From UBA7887 sp964408735 (GTDB taxonomy: Bacteria; Pseudomonadota; Alphaproteobacteria; UBA7887): a stretch of 39,427 bases of DNA. The stretch spans positions 1-39,427 of the forward strand of contig CAYPAX010000032.1 in the NCBI GenBank assembly GCA_964408735.1. Reading direction: 5' to 3'. The translations under genes and the position numbers were made by a program. Shown here piece by piece: positions 24,239 through 32,129 of the stretch. The stretch's first letter is position 1. Each line of letters opens with the position of its first letter. The notes below the pieces were generated by a model, which saw only the letters and a program-made list of their open reading frames with translations, made no database searches and had not been told where the DNA came from.

Positions 24239-26338
24239 GTGCGCTATCTCGGACGCGCGCCCAATCTCACCGAGCTCGGCATCTTCTCCGCCATGTGGAG
24301 CGAGCATTGCTCTTACAAGTCCTCGCGCATCCATCTCGCCAAGCTGCCGACCAAGGCGCCATGGGTGATCCAGGGGCCGGGCGAGAACGCCGGCGTGATC
24401 GATATCGGCGACGGCCAGGCCGCCATCTTCAAGATGGAGAGCCACAACCACCCTTCCTATATCGAGCCCTATCAGGGTGCCGCCACCGGCGTCGGCGGTA
24501 TCCTGCGCGATATCTTCACCATGGGCGCGCGGCCGGTGGCCAATCTCAACTGCCTGCGCTTCGGCTCGCCCGAGCACCCAAAGTCGCGGCATCTGGTGGC
24601 CGGCGTGGTCGGCGGCATCGGCGGCTACGGCAATTGTATCGGCGTGCCGACCGTGGGCGGCGAATGCTCGTTCGATGCGCGTTACGACGGCAACATCCTG
24701 GTCAACGCCATGACCGTCGGCGTGGCCGATGCGGACAGGATATTCTATGCCACCGCCAGCGGCGTCGGCAGCCCGGTGGTCTATGTCGGCTCCAAGACCG
24801 GGCGCGACGGTATCCACGGCGCCTCGATGGCCTCGGCGTCGTTCGGCGACGATGTCGAGGAGAAGCGCCCGACCGTGCAGGTCGGCGATCCGTTCACGGA
24901 AAAGCTGTTGGTCGAGGCCTGCCTGGAGCTGATGGCCACCGATGCCATCATCGGCATTCAGGACATGGGCGCGGCCGGGCTGACCTCCTCGGCCGTCGAG
25001 ATGGCGGCCAAAGGCAATGCCGGCTTCCGGTTGGACCTCGACAAGGTGCCGGCGCGCGAAGAGGGCATGAGCGCCTACGAGCTGATGCTGTCGGAAAGCC
25101 AGGAGCGCATGCTGATGGTGCTGCGGCCGGGCGCCGAAGCGCAGGCCCATGCCATCTTCGAGAAGTGGGAGCTCGATTTCGCCGTCATCGGCGAGGTTAC
25201 CGACGGCGACCGCCTGGTGCTGACCTGGGACGGCGAAGTGGTCGCCGACATGCCGGTCGAGCCCCTGGCCGAGGGCGTGCGCTACGACCGCCCCTACAGC
25301 GAGCCGCCCAAGCCCCAGCCCTTGCCCGCGCTGCCGGACGCGAATTTCGGCGAGAGCCTGCTGGCTTTGCTGGGCGGACCAGATCTCGGCTCGCGGCTGT
25401 GGATCTGGGACCAATACGACCACATGGTGATGGGCGATACGGTGCAGCGCCCCGGCGGCAATGCGGCGGTGGTGCGAGTGCATGGCACGGACAAGGGCCT
25501 GGCCATGAGCGCCGACTGCACGCCGCGCTATTGCGAGGCCGATCCGGAGTGCGGCGGTGCGCAGGCCGTGGCCGAGGCCTGGCGCAATTTGAGCGCCGCC
25601 GGCGCCAAGCCGCTGGCGATCACCGACTGCCTTAATTTCGGCAATCCGGAGCGCCCGGAGATCATGGCCCAGTTCGTCTTCGCCCTGCGCGGCATGAGCG
25701 CCGCCTGCGAGGCGCTCGACTTCCCCGTGGTCTCGGGCAACGTCTCCTTCTACAACGAGACCGCCGACCGCAACATCCCGCCCACCCCACAGGTCGGCGG
25801 CGTCGGCCTGATGGGCGATATAGCATGCATGGCATCGCCGACCCTGCCCGGCCCCGGTTTGACCTTGATCCTGATCGGCGACGGCGCCGACCATCTCGGC
25901 CAGTCCCTCTATGCCCGCCTGCTACTCGGTGACGATCGCGGCACCCCGCCGCCCGTCGATCTCGCCGCGGAACGCCGGAACGGCGACTTCGTGCGCGGAC
26001 TCATCGAACAGGGCCGCGTCACCTGTTGCCATGACCTCTCCGACGGCGGGCTCTATGTCGCCATTGCCGAGATGGTCGCCGCCGGCGGTGTCGGCGCGGA
26101 CCTGACCGGCCCCGAAGACGCCGGCTGGCTGTTCGGCGAGGACCAGGGGCGCTACCTGCTCGCCACGGACGATGCAGCGGCCGTTCTCGCCGCTGCCGAG
26201 GCGGCCGGGGTTGCAGCAAACGCAATAGGGACCAGCGGTGGCGACGCGTTGACACGCAATGGCGCCAATGCCATATCGGTGGGCGACATCCAGGCGGCAC
26301 GCGAGCGCTGGCTGCCGGCCTATATGGCCAACGACTGA
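23723..26338 (+). CDS. purL: PurL (FGAM synthase, synthetase subunit) with a foreign N-terminal extension
   Basis: This protein is 871 aa. Residues about 163-871 are a complete small-form PurL: HGLDSTDFRNIVRYLGRAPN, then the catalytic MWSEHCSYKSSR, then GPGENAGVIDIGDG, KMESHNHPSYIEPYQGAATGVGGILRDI, GDxVQRPGGNAAVVR and CHDLSDGGL near the end. PurL joins FGAR and ammonia with ATP. Small PurL normally starts about 20 residues before LGRAPN; here about 150 extra residues precede it. The start is fixed by an in-frame TGA at 23705 and GGAAG upstream of ATG 23723. Inside the extension only M34-M35 and a GTG near residue 93 could start. The GTG at 24239 would cut into PurL and has no ribosome site. 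The extension and the first PurL codons are AT-rich; from about 24240 the codons are native. bolA follows after 12 bases. Confidence 0.9.
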   Translation: MPKREVEIGPIFQLIDEIYSLDDILEYTRHHQIMMPFEDEDEDEAIDLFVYFDETKIIFRHGDVHARDISRTDEIHRLADTRDSLKADFSVIVTGEHLSESEKLECDKSGIFYLETSKIHKTNFLEWALPRIRPEVYSRKINIYQPRTYLSLPIRPDVVISHGLDSTDFRNIVRYLGRAPNLTELGIFSAMWSEHCSYKSSRIHLAKLPTKAPWVIQGPGENAGVIDIGDGQAAIFKMESHNHPSYIEPYQGAATGVGGILRDIFTMGARPVANLNCLRFGSPEHPKSRHLVAGVVGGIGGYGNCIGVPTVGGECSFDARYDGNILVNAMTVGVADADRIFYATASGVGSPVVYVGSKTGRDGIHGASMASASFGDDVEEKRPTVQVGDPFTEKLLVEACLELMATDAIIGIQDMGAAGLTSSAVEMAAKGNAGFRLDLDKVPAREEGMSAYELMLSESQERMLMVLRPGAEAQAHAIFEKWELDFAVIGEVTDGDRLVLTWDGEVVADMPVEPLAEGVRYDRPYSEPPKPQPLPALPDANFGESLLALLGGPDLGSRLWIWDQYDHMVMGDTVQRPGGNAAVVRVHGTDKGLAMSADCTPRYCEADPECGGAQAVAEAWRNLSAAGAKPLAITDCLNFGNPERPEIMAQFVFALRGMSAACEALDFPVVSGNVSFYNETADRNIPPTPQVGGVGLMGDIACMASPTLPGPGLTLILIGDGADHLGQSLYARLLLGDDRGTPPPVDLAAERRNGDFVRGLIEQGRVTCCHDLSDGGLYVAIAEMVAAGGVGADLTGPEDAGWLFGEDQGRYLLATDDAAAVLAAAEAAGVAANAIGTSGGDALTRNGANAISVGDIQAARERWLPAYMAND

Positions 26339-26350
26339 AGGGATACCACC

Positions 26351-26590
26351 ATGGCGATGGACGCCAGCGAAATCGAGCGCTTGATCCGCGAGGGCGTTCC
26401 CGACGCCGATGTGCGCCTGGAAGACCTGCGCGGCGACGGCGATCACTACGCGGCTTACGTCAGCTCGCCCTCGTTCCAGGGCAAGTCGCGGGTGCAACAG
26501 CACCAGATGGTCTATGCGGCACTACAGGGCAGCATGGCGAGTGCGCTGCATGCCCTGGCGATCCAAACTTCCGTACCGGACGATGCCTGA
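26351..26590 (+). CDS. BolA family protein
   Basis: This 79-aa protein has a BolA/IbaG-type class II KH-like fold: IERLIREGVPDADVRLEDLRGDGDHYAAYVSSPSFQGKSRVQQHQMVYAAL. The HxxxY helix and the conserved Lys-Ser-Arg loop are present. BolA proteins bind monothiol glutaredoxins through shared Fe-S clusters. grxD is the next gene, 36 bases downstream, a pairing common in alphaproteobacteria. The gene is transcribed with purL, 12 bases apart. Confidence 0.92.
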   Translation: MAMDASEIERLIREGVPDADVRLEDLRGDGDHYAAYVSSPSFQGKSRVQQHQMVYAALQGSMASALHALAIQTSVPDDA

Positions 26591-26626
26591 CCGGGGGGCC
26601 GGGCTAACAAGCAAGGAGACTTGACC

Positions 26627-26977
26627 ATGACCGCCACGACCGAAGGCAACCCCGTTTTCGAGCGCATCGAATCCGAAATCGGCTCCCACCCCGTCGTCCT
26701 CTTCATGAAGGGCACGCCGATCTTCCCGCAATGCGGCTTTTCCGCGCTTGTTGTGCAGGTGCTGAGCCACATGGGCGTCAAGTTCAAGAGCATCGACGTG
26801 CTCAACGAGCCGGACATCCGCGAGGGCATCAAGCAGTTCAGCAACTGGCCGACCATCCCGCAGCTCTACGTGCAGAACGAGTTCGTCGGCGGCGCCGACA
26901 TCATCCGCGAGATGTACGAGAACGGCGAGCTGGTAGACCTCATGGGCAAGCACGGCATCGAGGTCGAAGCCGCTTAG
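26627..26977 (+). CDS. grxD: Monothiol glutaredoxin Grx4
   Basis: The ATG at 26627 follows AAGGAGAC, an excellent ribosome site; the TTG six bases earlier is not used. This 116-aa protein has the CGFS motif at C36-S39, preceded by KGTPIFPQ, and the WPTIPQLYV and GGADI glutathione-binding segments. Grx4 carries and shuttles [2Fe-2S] clusters with BolA. It is the last gene of the cluster, followed by a strong terminator. Confidence 0.96.
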   Translation: MTATTEGNPVFERIESEIGSHPVVLFMKGTPIFPQCGFSALVVQVLSHMGVKFKSIDVLNEPDIREGIKQFSNWPTIPQLYVQNEFVGGADIIREMYENGELVDLMGKHGIEVEAA

Positions 26978-26999
26978 ACGGGCCAACGCAGTCCCATTC

Positions 27000-27032
27000 A
27001 AGGGCCGCTCCGGCATCGGGGCGGCCCTTTCG
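27000..27032 (+). terminator. Rho-independent terminator after grxD
   Basis: AGGGCCGC (27001-27008) and GCGGCCCT (27021-27028) form a perfect 8-bp stem that can extend through CCG/CGG in the loop. TTTCGCTT follows. It lies 23 bases after the grxD stop and ends the purC-grxD unit. Confidence 0.88.
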
Positions 27033-27060
27033 CTTGTCTGGCTGGCACTCAACTCTGCCG

Positions 27061-27215
27061 TCTTATACGTACTACGAGAAAGTTGATATAGATTCACACG
27101 TATTCAAAATGTAATTGCATTTATTCTATGTTGAGTGAATATTTTTTGCTACTACTCACCCGTAAAACTTGTATTTCTCAAGAATCGCTCCAGATCAAAT
27201 GGTGAATATAATGAG
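27061..27215. other. AT-rich islet 3 (leader of the secreted orphan gene)
   Basis: The AT-rich DNA starts at TCTTATACGTA (27061-27071), the same 11 bases as at the left border of the purL insert. It reaches into the first codons of the next gene. Several promoter-like boxes occur (for example TTGCAT at 27115-27120 with AATATT at 27138-27143), all weak. No gene is seen in 27031-27198. Confidence 0.55.
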
Positions 27216-28269
27216 AGCGCAACTGAATTCTCTCGTCTTGGCCGCAACCCTTGCCTTTTTGGTGGCGGGAACGCTCAATCAGACACATGCGGAGCCGGTC
27301 GCACCGCCGGATTGGTGGGACCCCGCCGATGTGTATTTCACATTCTCCGGCAGCATCGGCGGCAACGACACCGATGTCGTGGTGCCCTTCCGCCATCCCC
27401 AGCTCGGCGGGCAGCTACCCGGGCGCGAATGGTTCGCCTGGGTCGACGCGCCGAGCCTGGGCGTGGTGATGACCTCGTGGGAGGGCTACGACCCCGAGAC
27501 CATCAGGTTCAATGGCTTCCTGGCGCTCGATACGGATTCCTCGCCGATAAGCCCGGTGGCCCCGGCGCTCAACGGCATCATACGACCGGACGGCGCCGTC
27601 TATATCTGCATCTCGTCGCAATACGACACCGATTGCGATCGCGATGGCGGCGGTCCCGGTGTCGCTTACACCTTTTACCTGGCATTCCAGCCCCTGCCCG
27701 ACGTGAGCGAAGTCGATGGCTGCGATATCGCCGACAGCAGCCTTGCGGCGGCGGATATTTACAGCCTCGCCGCCACCTATGTGCCCAATGGCGCAAACCC
27801 GGCGCTCGATGCCATCATGCTCGATCTGGTGATCTGCGATCGCGAGCCCAATTCGCGCGTGAAATACCAGATATTCATGGACCACACGCCGCCACTCTAC
27901 ACAGTGGACGGGCGCACTGACGACCGCAACGGCGACGGCCGCGTACGCTCGCGCGGCAACAAGGGCGATTTCTGCGCCAACACCGCCGACGATGTGGTGA
28001 CTCTATTGCGCAACAAGGTCAGAGGTCCGGGCAGCCTGATCAGCGAGACGCCGACAACCATCGCCACGGAGGAGGGCGATATCGAAGCCATCCGCCTCAC
28101 CTTCGAGGTTCTTGTGGACGATCTTCGCGGCGCCCGCGACGAAGTTCATATCTGGGCCGCGACACAGCGCTCACGTGTTATCGATCGCGCGCCCAACACC
28201 GCCGACGGCGACGGCTGCGACGAGCCGGAAGTGACCACGGAGGTGATAAGCCTGTCCCTGGTGGAGTGA
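27199..28269 (+). CDS. Secreted protein of unknown function with a calcium-loop-like motif
   Basis: I do not recognise this 356-aa protein. The ATG at 27199 or at 27211 is possible; neither has a clear ribosome site. A signal peptide is visible in both cases (RAQLNSLVLAATLAFLVAG...HA). The mature protein is acidic and strand-rich. D242-x-N244-x-D246-G-x-V matches a Ca2+-binding loop. DTDCDRDGGG (about residues 150-160) and NTADGDGCDEPE near the C-terminus are further Asp-rich, Cys-bearing loops. Cys occurs in pairs that may form disulfides. The gene stands alone between AT-rich islet 3 and the convergent DUF2889 gene. Confidence 0.7.
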   Translation: MVNIMRAQLNSLVLAATLAFLVAGTLNQTHAEPVAPPDWWDPADVYFTFSGSIGGNDTDVVVPFRHPQLGGQLPGREWFAWVDAPSLGVVMTSWEGYDPETIRFNGFLALDTDSSPISPVAPALNGIIRPDGAVYICISSQYDTDCDRDGGGPGVAYTFYLAFQPLPDVSEVDGCDIADSSLAAADIYSLAATYVPNGANPALDAIMLDLVICDREPNSRVKYQIFMDHTPPLYTVDGRTDDRNGDGRVRSRGNKGDFCANTADDVVTLLRNKVRGPGSLISETPTTIATEEGDIEAIRLTFEVLVDDLRGARDEVHIWAATQRSRVIDRAPNTADGDGCDEPEVTTEVISLSLVE

Positions 28270-28286
28270 CCCAGTCACACCAAGGC

Positions 28287-28829
28287 TCAGCTGCTGTGCT
28301 CGGGGTAATACATGGCGATCAGCGGGCCGTCGTCGCGATAGGCATGGCAGCTGTTCATCAGCAGCGGCTCCTTGGGCCGCGCCTCCTCGCCGCGTTGCGC
28401 CGCGCGATAGGGATAAATGGTCTGGAAACAGACGGTTCCCATGCGCCCTAGAAGCTCGCTCAGGTGGGTGCAGCCGGCGCGTCCGCCAACGAGCTTGCGC
28501 ACCGTGCGCGACCAGCCGCGCCCGATACTCTGACCTTCGAGCGCCGAGAGTGTCGGCGGCACCTCCTGACAGGGCGGATAGGGCGTGGCATCGCTGCAGG
28601 CCTCGACGGCACGGATGACAAAATTCTCGTCCACGGTCAGGCGTACCGACATGTCGTGGATGGCCTCACCCGCCGCAACATCGCCGCGCCACTCGTTCTC
28701 GAAGGGATAGGTCTTGGTATCGCTGAGACGGCCCTCGAAATCCCACATGCCGTTGTCACGCAAATAGCCCTGGCATTCGATGCGGCGGGTGTGGATGGGG
28801 CGACGGTCGGCAGCAGCTGACAATGGCAT
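28287..28829 (-). CDS. DUF2889 domain protein
   Basis: The ATG at 28829 (MPLSAAADRRPIHTRRIECQGYLRD) is the family start; a TTG six codons earlier is unlikely. This 180-aa protein matches DUF2889: HTRRIECQGY at the start, DGRLSDTKTYPFEN-like strands (here FEGRLSDTKTYPFENEWRGD), HDMSVRLTVDENFVI, and GCTHLSELLGRMGTVCFQTIYPYRA. The family role is unknown. His, Cys and Thr in the GCTHL motif are conserved. The gene lies 49 bases after corC on the same strand, so it may belong to that operon. Confidence 0.88.
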   Translation of the reverse strand: MPLSAAADRRPIHTRRIECQGYLRDNGMWDFEGRLSDTKTYPFENEWRGDVAAGEAIHDMSVRLTVDENFVIRAVEACSDATPYPPCQEVPPTLSALEGQSIGRGWSRTVRKLVGGRAGCTHLSELLGRMGTVCFQTIYPYRAAQRGEEARPKEPLLMNSCHAYRDDGPLIAMYYPEHSS

Positions 28830-28878
28830 GGGTGCGGTCTCTCGCAAGGAAAGGCGGACCGTCGTATTAGGATAGGCA

Positions 28879-30147
28879 CTAGTCCCTGTCGAGCGGTGTC
28901 ATGCGCAGGGCTGTCAGGCGGTTCTCGGCACGCCCCAGCACTTCGAAGCGAAATCCGTGCAGTTCGAAGCTCTCGCCGACCTCAGGAATGCGCTCCGCTT
29001 CGTGGATCACCAGCCCGGCAACGGTGACGGCCTCTTCATCGGGGATACGGCAGTCGAGCGCGCGGTTGACGTCGCGAATGGTAAGGCCGCCTTCAACCAC
29101 ATAGCTGCCATCGGCCTGGCGGCGCATATCGGTTTGCGGCCGGTCATATTCGTCGGAGATCTCGCCGACGATCTCTTCCAGGATATCTTCCAGGGTGACC
29201 AGGCCTTCGAGGCTGCCATATTCGTCCACCACCAGGGCGAAATGCTCGTGGCGGGCGCGGAAGGCGGCCAATTGCTCGGCCAGGCTGGTGGTATCCGGCA
29301 CGAACCACGGCGCCGCGGAAAGGCCCGCCAACTCCAGCTCCTCGACCTCGTCGCCATGGCGGCGAATGGCACGCAACATGGCCTTGGCGTGCAGAACGCC
29401 GACGATGTTGTCCGGATTGTCCCGCCACAGCGGGATACGCGTATAGGGGCTTTCGAGCACCGCGGTTAGCGCCTGCGGGATCGGCAGATCCGCATTCAGG
29501 GTCACCATCTCCTTGCGGTGGGTCATGATCTCCACCACCTCGACCTCGGACAGATCGAGAATGCTGCGCAGCATGTCGCGGTAATGCTTGCGCACCCTCC
29601 CCTCCTGGGCATGCAGGTCGAACAGCCCGCGCAGCTCGTCCGCGACGGGCACCAGACGCTTGCCCGTCTCGCGCCGTCCCATCCGTCTCAAAACGGCGCC
29701 AACCACCACCTCGACGGCTGCCACGGCGGGCGCCAGCACAGCCACCACCGGGCGCAGCACGGGTGCCACGGTAAGCGCTATGCGCTCGGCATTGCGGATG
29801 GCGGCGGTCTTGGGCAGCACTTCCGCAAAGATGAATATCAGCGCTGTCATGGCAATAGTGGCGTAGGCCACGCCGGCTTCGCCGAAAATGCCGATCATCA
29901 GGCTGGTGGCCAAGGCAGAGGCGAGAATGTTGACCGCATTGTTGCCGAGCAGAATGGCGCCGATCAGGCGTTCGCGCCGAGCGATCAGGCGCTCGACCAA
30001 AAGCGCCCGGGCATTGCCCCGCTGCGCCAGATGGTGCAGGCGCGAGCGCGAGGCCGCGGTCAGCGCCGTCTCCGAGCCGGAAAAAAAGGCCGATGCCAGG
30101 AGCAGCACCAGAATGGCCGCCAGTGTCAGCACCAGGGCGGTGGTCAT
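28879..30147 (-). CDS. CorC/HlyC-type CNNM-domain transporter-like protein
   Basis: The start is ATG at 30147, 7 bases after the aroB stop; the protein is 422 aa. The N-terminal CNNM/DUF21 domain has four hydrophobic segments (residues 3-25, about 60-82, 90-112, 120-150), with FFSGSETALTAASRSRL and the EVLPKTAAIRNAERIA motif. A CBS pair follows (about 200-325; MTHRKEMVTLNADLP, then VVDEYGSLEGLVTLEDILEEIVGEI). The C-terminal CorC_HlyC domain ends the protein (YVVEGGLTIRDVNRAL). Relatives are Mg2+/Co2+ efflux or homeostasis proteins. The position behind aroB is common in Rhodospirillales. Confidence 0.92.
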   Translation of the reverse strand: MTTALVLTLAAILVLLLASAFFSGSETALTAASRSRLHHLAQRGNARALLVERLIARRERLIGAILLGNNAVNILASALATSLMIGIFGEAGVAYATIAMTALIFIFAEVLPKTAAIRNAERIALTVAPVLRPVVAVLAPAVAAVEVVVGAVLRRMGRRETGKRLVPVADELRGLFDLHAQEGRVRKHYRDMLRSILDLSEVEVVEIMTHRKEMVTLNADLPIPQALTAVLESPYTRIPLWRDNPDNIVGVLHAKAMLRAIRRHGDEVEELELAGLSAAPWFVPDTTSLAEQLAAFRARHEHFALVVDEYGSLEGLVTLEDILEEIVGEISDEYDRPQTDMRRQADGSYVVEGGLTIRDVNRALDCRIPDEEAVTVAGLVIHEAERIPEVGESFELHGFRFEVLGRAENRLTALRMTPLDRD

Positions 30148-30154
30148 GATGCGC

Positions 30155-31279
30155 TCATGCAGCGACCGCCGCTTGGAGAACCGGCAGGATGTCGGCTTCG
30201 CCGGCGTCGCGGTGGACGAAGGCCTCGCCGATGCCACGGGCCAGCACCAGCACGGGCTTGCCGTCACGCACTTTCTTGTCGTGCGCCATATGGGCCAGCA
30301 GATCCGCTGCCGACCAGCGCCGCTGGGCCGGCGGCGCCGTGGGCAGGCCGACGGACTCCAGATGGGCTTTGACCCGCGCCACATCGGCCGCCTCGCACAT
30401 GCCCTGCCGCGCCGACATGTCGTAGGCCATGATCGTGCCGATGGCGACCGCCTCGCCGTGCAGCAATTCGTCGGAATAACCGAGCTCGGCTTCCAGGGCA
30501 TGGCCGAATGTGTGGCCGAGATTGAGCAAGGTACGCTTGCCCGCCTCGCGCTCGTCGGCAGCCACGTGCTCAGCCTTGATGCGGCAGCATGTGGCGATGG
30601 CGTGGCGCCGTGCCGCTGCGATCGCGTCAGCACTGCCGTCGCCAAGGACGGCCATAGCGTTATGCTCCAGCCAGGCAAAGAATTCCGCGTCGCAGATCAA
30701 GGCCGTCTTGACCACCTCGGCATAGCCGGCAAGCAATTGCCGGCGCGGCAGGCTGTCGAGCACGGCGGTGTCCGCCAGGACCAGACGCGGTTGGTGGAAG
30801 GTACCGACCAGGTTCTTGCCGTGGGGCGTGTCGATGGCGGTCTTGCCACCGACGGAGCTATCGACCTGGGCCAGCAGGCTGGTAGGAATTTGCACGAAGT
30901 CGAGACCGCGCAGGGCGATGCTGGCGGCAAAGCCGGCAAGGTCCCCCACCACGCCGCCACCCAGCGCCAAGACCGTGGTGTCTCGCCCCACCGGCAAGGC
31001 CAGCATGCGGTCCAGCAAGTCCTCAAGCTGGGCGAAGCTCTTGCTGCTCTCGCCGGCCGGCACCAGCATCTCGACCACGCCAATGCCTGCTCCCTCAAGC
31101 GAATCGCGCAATGGTGCCAGCAGCAACGGCGCAACGGTGTCATCGCTGACCACGACCACCCGCGGCCTTTGCAGCAGAGGCGCTATGTGCCCTGCCGCCT
31201 CCGCCACCACGCCGGGGCCGATCACTATGTCATAGGCGCGCTCGGCCAAAGCCACGCGCACGATTTCGCTCGCGCTCAC
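30155..31279 (-). CDS. aroB: 3-dehydroquinate synthase
   Basis: This 374-aa protein starts with GTG at 31279, overlapping the aroK stop (GTGA). It converts DAHP to 3-dehydroquinate with NAD+ and Zn2+. The nucleotide motif is ALGGGVVGDLAGFAAS; PTSLLAQVDSSVGGKTAIDTPHGKNLVG is the family signature; LNLGHTFGHALE and HGEAVAIG hold the zinc histidines. The domain is of full length. Together with aroK it forms the shikimate part of an aroK-aroB-corC operon. Confidence 0.97.
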   Translation of the reverse strand: MSASEIVRVALAERAYDIVIGPGVVAEAAGHIAPLLQRPRVVVVSDDTVAPLLLAPLRDSLEGAGIGVVEMLVPAGESSKSFAQLEDLLDRMLALPVGRDTTVLALGGGVVGDLAGFAASIALRGLDFVQIPTSLLAQVDSSVGGKTAIDTPHGKNLVGTFHQPRLVLADTAVLDSLPRRQLLAGYAEVVKTALICDAEFFAWLEHNAMAVLGDGSADAIAAARRHAIATCCRIKAEHVAADEREAGKRTLLNLGHTFGHALEAELGYSDELLHGEAVAIGTIMAYDMSARQGMCEAADVARVKAHLESVGLPTAPPAQRRWSAADLLAHMAHDKKVRDGKPVLVLARGIGEAFVHRDAGEADILPVLQAAVAA

Positions 31280-31821
31280 TTCACTTGCTCCAAGGCCTCA
31301 ATAATGTCTCCCACCACCACCGAATGCGGTCCATCCGTGCTGTCGACCGTGATATCCGCCTCCGCATAGACCGGATAGCGCTCTTCGATCAGGCGGCTCA
31401 GGATCTCACGCGGATCGCCCTGCTTGAGCAGTGGCCGGTTGTCGCGCCGCATGACCCGCTCCAGCAGGACATCGATCTCGGCGCGCAGCCATATGCTAAC
31501 CGCGCCGCCGGCGATCAGGTCGCGCGTCTCGGGATCCATAAAGGCCCCACCACCCGTGGCCAGGATCTGGCCGCGCTCGGCCAGCAGACGTCCGATCACC
31601 TGGCGCTCGAGGCGGCGGAAATGGGCCTCGCCAAGGCTGGCGAATATCTCGCTGATGGATTGCCCGGCTTCGGCTTCGATTTCGCTGTCCGCATCGACGA
31701 AAGGTCGGCCGAGGCGCGTGGCCAGGCGGCGTCCGACCGAGCTTTTGCCGGCCCCCATGAGGCCAACCAGAACGATCGTCGTTTGTGCATTTGGATTTGC
31801 AGCGGTGTCCATCACGGCCAT
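31276..31821 (-). CDS. aroK: Shikimate kinase
   Basis: The ATG at 31821 gives 181 aa; an upstream ATG at 31899 would add an unusual basic tail and lacks a ribosome site. Walker A is GLMGAGKS (residues 20-27). DADSEIEAEAG and FRRLE bind shikimate, and GGGAF and RDNRPLL are the other family motifs. It phosphorylates shikimate at the 3-OH. The stop overlaps aroB, so both are coupled. It diverges from the small membrane-protein gene; the 167-base gap must hold both promoters. Confidence 0.96.
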   Translation of the reverse strand: MAVMDTAANPNAQTTIVLVGLMGAGKSSVGRRLATRLGRPFVDADSEIEAEAGQSISEIFASLGEAHFRRLERQVIGRLLAERGQILATGGGAFMDPETRDLIAGGAVSIWLRAEIDVLLERVMRRDNRPLLKQGDPREILSRLIEERYPVYAEADITVDSTDGPHSVVVGDIIEALEQVK

Positions 31822-31988
31822 AGGCGATCTTCGAAACAGGGTGCCCTGCGGCGGCAGTGCGTTGAAACGCCCCAGGCGAGCCGGTAGACTGCGCCCCATC
31901 GAAGGTCGGCGCGACTATAGCATAGCCGGCAAACCCTGTGCCAACCGTGTTGACCGGCGGCGATGCCGGCCTCCCAGAGCGGAGCGCG

Positions 31989-32129
31989 ATGCGCTTTCTG
32001 TTTCGCTTTTTCGGACTGCTGATTCTGCTCGGCGCCATCGGTGGCACCGTGTTTCTTGCCACATGGGACATTCCGCCACCCACAGTGGCGGTCAAGAAAA
32101 CCGTCGATGATGACCGCTTCCCCCGCTAG
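31989..32129 (+). CDS. Small single-pass membrane protein
   Basis: This is a 46-aa protein. An ATG behind GGAGCGCG starts a basic N-terminus (MRFLFRFF), a hydrophobic helix (residues 8-25), and a tail with DIPPP and DDDRFPR. The DIPxP and DDRFPR ends recur, as I recall, in short proteins at the same place in other Rhodospirillales. The gene overlaps the following secreted protein gene by 20 bases in another frame, so they are probably coupled. Function unknown. Confidence 0.65.
   Translation: MRFLFRFFGLLILLGAIGGTVFLATWDIPPPTVAVKKTVDDDRFPR

Noticed and set aside
24218..25894. Long reading frame on the minus strand of purL (558 codons)
   Set aside because: It is the mirror of GC-rich purL codons, is low-complexity and shows no family motif. 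The same applies to long minus-strand frames opposite the aldolase-dehydrogenase, the ThDP enzyme and accA.
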